Shown piece after piece: positions 1 to 4,119 of a stretch of 5,726 nucleotides of DNA. Origin of the DNA: JAGOTP01 sp964443315 (lineage in GTDB: Bacteria > Patescibacteriota > Patescibacteriia > 2-12-FULL-60-25); the NCBI GenBank assembly GCA_964443315.1, contig CAYUCP010000046.1, positions 1-5,726 on the forward strand, read 5' to 3'. The stretch's first letter is position 1; each line of letters begins with the position of its first letter. The notes beneath the pieces are model-generated. The model had not been told where the DNA came from. It did no database searches and saw nothing but the letters and a program-made list of their open reading frames with translations. Made by a program: the position numbers and the translations under genes.

Positions 1-51
1 CGCTGGGAGCGCTTGTCGGTTTTCTTGGTTGGTTTGTTCGTGGGATGCACA

Positions 52-74
52 AGGGGCATGCGTTGCATGCCCCT
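52..74 (-). terminator. Strong hairpin after rplY, possible terminator
   Basis: A perfect 10-base-pair inverted repeat (AGGGGCATGC, loop GTT, GCATGCCCCT) lies 9 bases beyond the rplY stop codon. Position and strength suit transcription termination or 3'-end protection. Neither strand has a proper T-run directly after the stem, so it is not a textbook intrinsic terminator. The remaining 51 bases to the window edge hold no recognisable gene; a small CGCT-GGG-AGCG hairpin sits at 1-11. Confidence 0.45.
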
Positions 75-83
75 GAGTATACA

Positions 84-761
84 CTATTCTGCAGCTTTTT
101 CCTCGGCTTCCTTCTTGGCGGCTTCTTCCTTCTTGATATCAGCTTCCGTCTTGATCGCCGAGAGGTCGGCCGTGCTACCTTCTTCAAGTTTCTTCAACTC
201 GTCTTCCGTCAATGGGCGAGCAACCGTAGCGATTGTTTCCGTTCCGCCAGAGAGCACTTCGACCCCCTTTGGAAGTTTGAGCGACGCAACGTCGATCGAA
301 TCTTCGAATGTTGCGAGCACGGACAAGTCGACTTCGATCTCGTGTGGAAGATCAGCTGGCAAACAGCTGACTTCGACTTCGTCCAATGACTTCACAAGCG
401 TACCACCCAATCCCTTCACAGCCGCTGATTCACCCGTAAAGACAAGTGGGATACGAACCGTCATCTTTTCATCCATGCGGACCTGGTGGAAATCAACGTG
501 AGTGATTTCGTTGGTCAATGGGTGAAGCTGAACTTCCTTGATAACTGCTTTCACCGCGCTCTGTGCATCGACACTCACATCGATCAAGCTGGAGAATCCA
601 GCAGCGGCATACATTTTTACAAACGGTGACTTTGGGACGGAGATCGTTTGAGCAGACACACCCTTTCCGTACATGACGGCTGGGATGCGCATCTTCTTCA
701 ATTCATCTTTGGAACGCTTGCCCAAGCTCTGACGGGTTTCTGCGGTGATCGCGTATTTCAT
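84..761 (-). CDS. rplY: 50S ribosomal protein L25, CTC/TL5-type
   Basis: L25 of the general-stress (CTC) form, which binds 5S rRNA in the large ribosomal subunit. The 225 residues show the N-terminal L25 domain (about 1-95), with IPAVMYGKG at 26-34 and an HPLTNEITHVDFHQV stretch at 80-94. The C-terminal TL5 beta domain follows (about 97-185), with the family pattern PLVFTGES, KGLGG and PADLPHEIEVDLS. The last 40 residues are a Glu/Lys/Ala-rich tail, common in long L25 proteins. I chose the ATG at 761 (MKYAITAETR). A TTG at 770 would add three residues but has no better ribosome-binding site, and the site at 761 is itself weak (GAAG four bases upstream). The gene lies 99 bases after the zinc-ribbon gene on the same strand. 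Codon use is less GC3-biased than in the island genes, as expected for a resident gene. Family assignment is firm. Confidence 0.93.
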   Translation of the reverse strand: MKYAITAETRQSLGKRSKDELKKMRIPAVMYGKGVSAQTISVPKSPFVKMYAAAGFSSLIDVSVDAQSAVKAVIKEVQLHPLTNEITHVDFHQVRMDEKMTVRIPLVFTGESAAVKGLGGTLVKSLDEVEVSCLPADLPHEIEVDLSVLATFEDSIDVASLKLPKGVEVLSGGTETIATVARPLTEDELKKLEEGSTADLSAIKTEADIKKEEAAKKEAEEKAAE

Positions 762-782
762 AGACTTCAAAAAAGTGGCTTA

Positions 783-811
783 ACGATACGGGAAAACCGA
801 AATCCCGTCAA
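783..811 (-). promoter_or_regulatory. Possible sigma-70-like promoter for rplY
   Basis: On the minus strand TTGACG (811-806), a 17-base spacer and TATCGT (788-783) lie just upstream of rplY. The -35 is five of six to consensus and the -10 four of six. The -35 overlaps the loop and stem of the hairpin at 801-822, so termination of the upstream gene and initiation of rplY would share DNA. This is weak evidence; read-through from the upstream gene is an alternative. Confidence 0.3.
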
Positions 812-822
812 GAGACGGGATT
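801..822 (-). terminator. Intrinsic-terminator-like hairpin between zinc-ribbon gene and rplY
   Basis: A perfect 9-base-pair stem, AATCCCGTC and GACGGGATT, closes a 4-base loop. On the minus strand the stem is followed by TCGGTTTTCC, a short interrupted T-run. It lies about 40 bases after the stop of the 861-1196 gene, so it probably ends or attenuates that transcript. A second, weaker inverted repeat (TTTGCT/AGCAAA, 832-852) sits between the stop and this hairpin. Confidence 0.5.
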
Positions 823-860
823 CGTAGGAAATTTGCTTGATTTTAGAGCAAAATGAGGAC

Positions 861-1196
861 TTAAGCGGTCTTCGATGGGTGAAGAAGCGCTTGGCACAAC
901 TCTCGGCTCTGTTCTTCCAACTGAACGTGGAAGCGGAGACATTCGTCGACCGTAATGGGAGCCGCCTCGTGGAAACGCTTGGCATCAGCGGCCTCAAGAT
1001 CCGTAACGACACCAACCGAGCTCACAACGCCAGAGGCTTCAAGCACCACAGCCAACATAGCGCGGCCACACTTCTGGCAGCTACAGTGGAAGACGCGCGA
1101 TGACCCCTCTTCACCAACCAAGCGAATCCCCGCTTCATCGTAGGCAGACTGGCAAAGGGGGCACTGAGTGAGAATACGTGATGGCTGGATCGACAT
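861..1196 (-). CDS. Small zinc-ribbon protein of unknown function
   Basis: A 111-residue soluble protein. Near the N-terminus a CPLC pair (Cys12, Cys15) is matched by CQKC (Cys40, Cys43), giving C-x2-C-x24-C-x2-C, a typical zinc-ribbon arrangement; His37 and Cys38 lie beside the second knuckle. A beta-rich stretch follows (about 44-65), then a likely helical C-terminus (about 68-107). A purine-rich GGAGAGG site ends 1 base before the ATG (GGAG four bases upstream), which supports this start. No transmembrane segment or signal peptide is visible. It lies upstream of rplY on the same strand, so a nucleic-acid or translation-related role is conceivable, but that is inference from context only. 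I do not recognise a named family. Confidence 0.83.
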   Translation of the reverse strand: MSIQPSRILTQCPLCQSAYDEAGIRLVGEEGSSRVFHCSCQKCGRAMLAVVLEASGVVSSVGVVTDLEAADAKRFHEAAPITVDECLRFHVQLEEQSRELCQALLHPSKTA

Positions 1197-1210
1197 ACCT
1201 CTCCAGAATA

Positions 1211-1244
1211 CAAAAGAACCACTGCTAGGGCAATGGTTCTTTTG
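1211..1244. terminator. Long-stem terminator at end of membrane operon
   Basis: CAAAAGAACCA (1211-1221) pairs perfectly with TGGTTCTTTTG (1234-1244), 11 base pairs. After one mismatch an inner TGC/GCA stem closes a TAGG loop. The A/T-rich outer stem makes it plausible in both directions; on the minus strand it continues TTCTTTTGTATTCT. It lies between the 1379-1615 gene and the 861-1196 gene and most likely terminates the membrane-gene transcript coming from the right. No convincing separate promoter for the zinc-ribbon gene was found between it and 1196. Confidence 0.6.
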
Positions 1245-1261
1245 GCTTCTCCATAGACCAG

Positions 1262-1365
1262 CGAGTGATCTCGAGAGAATCCCCCGGAAGAGATGAGTGA
1301 ATCGCGTAGGGCGATTCTTCGACGTCGCGGCCCCGGGTTGGCGGCGACGAATGCGCTTGTGGCGC
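1262..1365 (-). other. Cluster of hairpins in 3' region of membrane operon
   Basis: This non-coding stretch after the 1379-1615 gene contains four further inverted repeats: CGAG-TGAT-CTCG (1262-1273), GAATCGC-GTAGG-GCGATTC (1299-1317, seven perfect pairs), CGTCGC/GCGACG (1323-1328 with 1344-1349) and GCGC-TTGTG-GCGC (1353-1365). No reading frame of note runs through it. It could be a structured 3' untranslated region or a small RNA ahead of the terminator at 1211-1244. Strand is assigned from the neighbouring operon. Confidence 0.35.
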
Positions 1366-1378
1366 GGAGTGAAGGAGC

Positions 1379-1615
1379 TTATCGCTTCTTGCGCTTCTTC
1401 TTGGCGGGTCGGCTTGCGGCGCCGATCACGCGGAAGTAGCGGAGAAGAGCGATGACGAGCAGCACGATCAGGAACCCCGTGAAGAGCTCACCGATGAACT
1501 GCGAGTTCGAGTGGCTGACCCCGAGCGATTCGGGGCCACGAGCGACGCTCTCTGCGACGTCGTTGGCGCCGCTCTCGAGGAGTCGCTCGGGGAGGCGTGT
1601 TCCTTCTGGTTGCAT
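1379..1615 (-). CDS. Small single-pass membrane protein with poly-basic C-terminus
   Basis: A 78-residue protein. Residues 1-38 are polar. One transmembrane helix runs from about 42 to 62 (around FTGFLIVLLVIALLRYF), and the protein ends in a basic tail, KKKRKKR. By the positive-inside rule the N-terminus would face outward and the tail the cytoplasm, where it could touch nucleic acid or acidic lipid. AAAGGA sits 4 bases before the ATG and overlaps the end of the upstream gene, only 9 bases away, so the two are almost certainly co-transcribed and probably act together. Nearly every codon ends in G or C, which makes coding status strong despite the small size. I do not recognise the family. Confidence 0.75.
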   Translation of the reverse strand: MQPEGTRLPERLLESGANDVAESVARGPESLGVSHSNSQFIGELFTGFLIVLLVIALLRYFRVIGAASRPAKKKRKKR

Positions 1616-1624
1616 CTGTTCCTT

Positions 1625-2185
1625 TCAGAGCTGCCGGCGCAGCTCGCTGCCGAAGTGATGGGTGGCGGCACTGGCCGGGCCGTCGAGCCAGAGCCAGAAC
1701 ATCTCCCACATCCCGTCGAACGTGAAGTGGTACTTGTGCTCGAGCCGCGGAACGACCACTCGCCAGGAGTCCGACATCTTCCCCGTGCAGAAGTAGACGA
1801 TCCAGCTCACGAACCCCACGACGAGGTCGAGCAGGTAGGGAGCGAGGATGCCGAAGATGAGACAGAAGAGGAGAGGCTTACTCACCCATCTGTACATCTT
1901 CTTACCGAACTCCCGCACGGTCGCGTTCGACTCGAGCCACCACCGCATGATCCAGTTGGAGCACAGGACGATGAAGACCAGCCAGAAGCCGTACTTCAAC
2001 GCCACGACGTCCCCGGGGGTGATGGTGAAGTGCGTCGTCGGTCGCAGACCGACGAACTCCCCCAGGAAGCGCCCAACGGACTCAATCGTGCTGCCGATAA
2101 TCCTCCAGAAGAGACGAGTGAAGGTGAAACCGATGAGGCAAGAGACGATGAGCGCGACGGTCCAGGGGGTAGTGATCTTCTTCAT
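1625..2185 (-). CDS. Polytopic integral membrane protein of unknown function
   Basis: A 186-residue protein with hydrophobic segments at about 8-27, 60-82 and 103-133; the last is long enough for two passes or a re-entrant pair. A Trp/Phe/Tyr-rich C-terminal region follows (about 140-170, with WEMFWLWLDG), probably at the interface. There are no recognisable catalytic motifs or transporter signatures, and no cleavable signal peptide beyond a possible N-terminal anchor. GGAG lies 5 bases before the ATG. Codons are strongly G/C-ending, unlike rplY. It is the first gene of a two-gene operon with the 78-residue protein 9 bases downstream, driven by the promoter at 2287-2314. It lies divergent to the 47-residue peptide gene; an export, immunity or envelope role linked to that peptide is possible, but the sequence does not show it. 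Confidence 0.85.
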   Translation of the reverse strand: MKKITTPWTVALIVSCLIGFTFTRLFWRIIGSTIESVGRFLGEFVGLRPTTHFTITPGDVVALKYGFWLVFIVLCSNWIMRWWLESNATVREFGKKMYRWVSKPLLFCLIFGILAPYLLDLVVGFVSWIVYFCTGKMSDSWRVVVPRLEHKYHFTFDGMWEMFWLWLDGPASAATHHFGSELRRQL

Positions 2186-2201
2186 GGTGACTCCAGTGGG
2201 G

Positions 2202-2230
2202 AACGAGGAAAAGGCCGTAGCCGTCTCGTT
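2202..2230 (-). promoter_or_regulatory. Hairpin in leader of the membrane operon
   Basis: AACGAG (2202-2207) pairs with CTCGTT (2225-2230), and an inner GGC-CGTA-GCC stem lies at 2213-2222. In the minus-strand transcript it forms about 7 bases upstream of the GGAG ribosome-binding site of the 1625-2185 gene. It could modulate translation, but there is no visible alternative structure or ligand-binding core. Confidence 0.25.
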
Positions 2231-2286
2231 ACCCTCAATTTGCCACCATGAGTACGCTCCGGAACTCGATCTTTAATGAACAGATT

Positions 2287-2314
2287 AGTATAGCATATTT
2301 TGTTATTTTGTCAA
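2287..2314 (-). promoter_or_regulatory. Extended -10 sigma-70 promoter for membrane operon
   Basis: On the minus strand: TTGACA (2314-2309), a 16-base spacer, then TATACT (2292-2287) preceded by TGC, an extended -10. All six -35 bases and five of six -10 bases match consensus. Predicted start is near 2280, leaving a leader of about 95 bases before the ATG at 2185. The flanking DNA is AT-rich, as expected upstream of a strong promoter. Confidence 0.75.
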
Positions 2315-2340
2315 GCATTCGTGTACAACAAAATCACCTT

Positions 2341-2461
2341 CTTTTTGGCTAAAATAAGAGGTAAAGAATGAGCTCAGTTTTCTATTTCATTATTTTGTAC
2401 AGCTAAGCTGTGCAATTTCAGAGCAATCTAGGCGATTTTATATTGTATTACAGCCAAAAAG
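2341..2461. repeat. Inverted repeats between divergent promoters
   Basis: CTTTTTGGCT at 2341-2350 is the exact reverse complement of AGCCAAAAAG at 2452-2461. Next to it, GCTAAAATAAGAG (2348-2360) matches the reverse complement of 2482-2494, inside the plus-strand promoter, at 12 of 13 positions. TGTACA occurs at 2322-2327 and 2396-2401. The two promoters therefore carry mirrored upstream motifs, as expected for a shared regulator or for duplicated promoter DNA. The rest of the 2186-2634 gap contains only the leaders and promoters listed here; no gene is visible in it. Confidence 0.4.
2399..2411. promoter_or_regulatory. Operator-like palindrome
   Basis: ACAGCT-A-AGCTGT, a perfect 13-base palindrome around a central A, sits near the midpoint of the divergent promoter region. 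Symmetry and position fit a dimeric repressor or activator site. The nearby TrmB-like regulator is one candidate binder, but nothing in the sequence demonstrates this. Confidence 0.3.
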
Positions 2462-2471
2462 TGGCTTTTGC

Positions 2472-2500
2472 TTGACATTTTCTCTTATTTTTGCTAAATT
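2472..2500 (+). promoter_or_regulatory. Sigma-70 promoter for the peptide / structured RNA
   Basis: TTGACA (2472-2477), a 17-base spacer and TAAATT (2495-2500). The -35 is perfect, the spacing optimal, and the -10 matches four of six positions. Predicted start is near 2506, exactly where the sequence changes abruptly from AT-rich to GC-rich and structured. It would give a leader of about 128 bases before the peptide ATG at 2635. Confidence 0.72.
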
Positions 2501-2513
2501 AGCAGGCTCTCTG

Positions 2514-2564
2514 AAAGCCAAGCCGTCAACTGGAATGAGGTCAGTCGACCTCGAAACAGGCTTT
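2514..2564 (+). promoter_or_regulatory. Structured 5' leader of the peptide transcript
   Basis: AAAGCC (2514-2519) pairs with GGCTTT (2559-2564) and encloses a perfect GAGGTC-AGTC-GACCTC hairpin (2537-2552). That hairpin extends by a T-G wobble that pairs only on the plus strand. An alternative outer pairing, CCAAGCC with GGCTTTGG, is possible. The structure starts within about 10 bases of the predicted transcription start. It could be a regulatory leader, or the 5' domain of a longer structured RNA continuing past the peptide gene. Confidence 0.4.
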
Positions 2565-2634
2565 GGACGACAGAGGTGCGCGTACCCACCCGGGGAGGCA
2601 ACACACTAGCCGACCCATCGCAGAAGGATTGTCC

Positions 2635-2778
2635 ATGCACCGCACCATCATCGCCCTCTCGCACATCAACAACCTCCCCCTCTTCAACAGCGACATCAAC
2701 CAGGAAGGAGGAGACGGCCCCGCGGTAGGCAGCATGAGCTGCCACACCGGCGGCGGGCGCGGCGGCTGCAGCAGCTAG
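2635..2778 (+). CDS. 47-residue Gly/Cys-containing peptide, unknown function
   Basis: The ATG is preceded by AAGGA six bases upstream. Of 47 codons, 43 end in G or C, whereas second positions are about 53% G/C, a clear coding signature that stops at the TAG. Residues 1-23 (beginning MHRTIIALSHINNLPLFNSD) are mixed hydrophobic and polar. Gly-Gly occurs at 25-26. The C-terminus is small and flexible, with Cys36 and Cys45 flanking a Gly-rich segment (CHTGGGRGGC, then SS). This shape, a leader-like half then a short Gly/Cys core, resembles modified or secreted peptide precursors. However, the leader does not match the double-glycine consensus: positions -4, -7 and -12 are not hydrophobic. No modification enzyme or ABC exporter lies in the window. 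It faces away from the two-gene membrane operon and is followed by the structured GC-rich region. I do not recognise a family. Confidence 0.68.
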   Translation: MHRTIIALSHINNLPLFNSDINQEGGDGPAVGSMSCHTGGGRGGCSS

Positions 2779-3284
2779 CGCGCACTACATCATCCATCGT
2801 GGAACAAGAACCCCCACCGGTCCCAACCGGAAGGGGTGATCGCCTCGTCTTCTTCAAGTACCGGGTTCAAGTACCGGGTCCTCCGTCTGCGCCACGACAA
2901 GCCCGTCTCAGCGCGACTACACGACCCGCTCGAGCGCTCAGCGTCGACCGCCTGCGGCACGTCATACGTGCAACGCCGTCGACCAACGACCGCGCTCGCC
3001 TGCCCGCGCCGGCTCAACGCCGGCCCGCACGCACCCGCGTGCCGCCCCGGACGCGCGCTCACCCGAGCACTCGTCCGCGCTCCCGATGACTGCATCGGTA
3101 GTGTGAAGCCCTCGCGGCTTCCGTCCTGCAGCTCCTCGCGAGCTCGCGCCGTGCGCTCCGATCCGTCGGAGTACAACCGCGCCGTCTGGTACCGCCTCGC
3201 TGTTCGAAGAGACTCTCGTCCCGGCCGGGCCGGTTCGTCGTCGCGCTTCACGCGCAGCACGAACCGAGCTCGCGCCGGGCGTCT
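2779..3284 (+). ncRNA. Candidate structured non-coding RNA: GC-rich hairpin array
   Basis: About 500 bases without a convincing gene. Over 135 codons of the longest plus frame, G/C is about 70, 70 and 76% at positions 1, 2 and 3, so there is no coding periodicity, and the predicted protein is Arg/Ser/Ala/Pro noise. Instead there are closely packed perfect hairpins. They are at 2817-2830, 2957-2971 (inside a GTCGAC/GTCGAC stem, 2943-2983), 3008-3024, 3027-3042, 3048-3077 (two-part), 3083-3098, 3105-3121, 3130-3144 and 3156-3171. The last is an 8-pair stem, CGGTTCGT/ACGAACCG (3231-3266), holding an inner CGCG hairpin. Linkers from 3008 to 3171 are only 2-11 bases. The plus strand is favoured by the promoter at 2472 and a G-T extension at 3155/3172. 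The end is set where AT-rich DNA resumes. A minus-strand RNA is the main alternative. No known class is recognised. Confidence 0.45.
2853..2878. repeat. 13-base perfect tandem duplication
   Basis: TTCAAGTACCGGG occurs twice back to back (2853-2865, 2866-2878). Because 13 is not a multiple of three, it shifts any reading frame across it; with one copy, the frame from the GTG at 2799 would join the long plus frame used after 2866. Since neither frame looks coding, it is more likely a recent slippage duplication in structured non-coding DNA. Confidence 0.8.
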
Positions 3285-3326
3285 CTTTATCTTGATTTTA
3301 TATTATATTATTTATCTCCTTCACTC

Positions 3327-4094
3327 TTACGAAATGCGTTTATCCTGAACGTTATTCCACATGTGACCAAAGATCTCACGGAAAGAATCGGCTAAATCTT
3401 GGCTTTCGATCAAGATGTAGATGATCTCGCCACGCAGGGTCGACATCACAACACGATTTCCATACACCTGAATATCCGCAAAGAACTTACTCGGGCCCGT
3501 CTCTTTCATGACCGCGATATGCTCATCAGGAAATCCGCCACGAATCTGTTTTTCCTTTTCACCGTTCGTATAGAAAATCAGCCGACGCTTCATGCGCAAC
3601 TTGTCGAGCTTATTAAAGAACTCCTGATTGCCTTCCGTTGGGTAGAGGCGAAGGACTTCATCAAAGTTCGCGATCTCGTCCAAAGCCTTTGGCGCTACTT
3701 GAAGCAAGTCGTTCTGAAGGGCGCGAATCCCCTCCTTGCCGGTAAACATCTTTACGACTGGCTTCTCCCCGCGTTGAAGCAAACGTAACTCCTCCACTGA
3801 TGCCTCCACCTCCTTGAGCGTCGACTGCATGTGTTGCATGCGGTTTTGTACGAACGAAATCAAGCGGTCTGGCGATTCAGCCGAAAAGAGACGCTTTTTC
3901 TCTTGTTGAATGGTGCTCATCAGACTATTCCGCATGAGCGCATCAACCGCGGCATAGGCCGTCACGCGAGAAATCTTGGCTTTCTTGGCCAGATCCTGAA
4001 CGGTTGCTGGACCTGTTTCGAGCGAAACGAGATACAACTTCGATTCACTTTCCGTGAACCCGAGGGAACGAAGGAGCTTATCCCAAGAAGCCAT
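3327..4094 (-). CDS. TrmB-family HTH transcriptional regulator
   Basis: A 255-residue cytoplasmic DNA-binding protein. Residues 5-75 form a TrmB-type winged helix: LLRSLGFTESESKLYL, then TVQDLAKKAKISRVTAYAAVDAL as recognition region and a wing near 60-70 (QEKKRLFSA). A helical, coiled-coil-like linker (about 76-108) precedes a C-terminal effector-type domain (about 112-250) with VKMFTGKEGIRAL, IFYTNGE and a beta stretch at 208-230. In archaea such proteins often sense sugars; here the ligand is unknown. The ATG at 4094 is chosen because MASWDKLLRSLGFTESE is a typical family start; the longer in-frame start at 4187 would overlap gyrB and adds low-complexity sequence. No Shine-Dalgarno site precedes 4094. 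It follows gyrB by 25 bases and is probably co-transcribed. The 42 bases after its stop are AT-rich with no clear terminator. Confidence 0.88.
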   Translation of the reverse strand: MASWDKLLRSLGFTESESKLYLVSLETGPATVQDLAKKAKISRVTAYAAVDALMRNSLMSTIQQEKKRLFSAESPDRLISFVQNRMQHMQSTLKEVEASVEELRLLQRGEKPVVKMFTGKEGIRALQNDLLQVAPKALDEIANFDEVLRLYPTEGNQEFFNKLDKLRMKRRLIFYTNGEKEKQIRGGFPDEHIAVMKETGPSKFFADIQVYGNRVVMSTLRGEIIYILIESQDLADSFREIFGHMWNNVQDKRIS

Positions 4095-4119
4095 AGGGGC
4101 GAAGGAACAAAGGAGTAAA

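Noticed and set aside
13..501. 162-residue plus-strand frame over the L25 gene
   Set aside because: Ser/Thr-rich shadow of the clearly conserved L25 protein on the other strand.
1511..2251. 246-residue plus-strand frame opposite the membrane genes
   Set aside because: Antisense shadow produced by strong third-position G/C in the minus-strand genes; the protein is Glu/Pro/His-rich low complexity.
2576..2580. GTGCG, as at the 5' end of group II introns
   Set aside because: No domain V-like hairpin with a catalytic triad and GAAA loop, and no intron-encoded protein or intron-type exon boundaries were found.
2635..2778. Double-glycine-leader bacteriocin
   Set aside because: Gly-Gly at residues 25-26 lacks the hydrophobic residues expected at -4, -7 and -12, and no exporter or peptidase is present in the window, so this specific class is not claimed.
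2853..2885. tRNA T-arm-like GGGTTCAAGTACC
   Set aside because: No matching 5-pair T stem with a 7-base loop, no acceptor, D or anticodon arms around it; explained by the 13-base tandem duplication.
2790..3260. 156-residue open frame on the minus strand across the GC-rich region
   Set aside because: Arg/Ser/Ala-rich sequence with no domain, no ribosome-binding site and no codon periodicity; long stop-free frames are expected by chance in DNA of about 70% G/C.
2943..3266. CRISPR array or integron attC array explaining the hairpins
   Set aside because: The stems differ in sequence from one another, so there are no direct repeats with spacers, no RYYYAAC/GTTRRRY pairs, and no cas or integrase gene.
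3285..3326. Minus-strand promoter (TATAAT-like motifs) reading into the GC-rich region
   Set aside because: The AT-rich run contains TATAAT by composition, but the best -35 at 17-base spacing matches only three of six positions; not strong enough to list, though it is the main way a minus-strand RNA could arise.
2836..3348. 170-residue plus-strand frame starting with GTG, and the shorter frame from GTG 2799
   Set aside because: Position-specific G/C is nearly flat (about 70/70/76%), the ribosome-binding site is absent or directly abutting, and the frame runs into AT-rich DNA at its end. Kept only as an alternative in the tandem-duplication finding.
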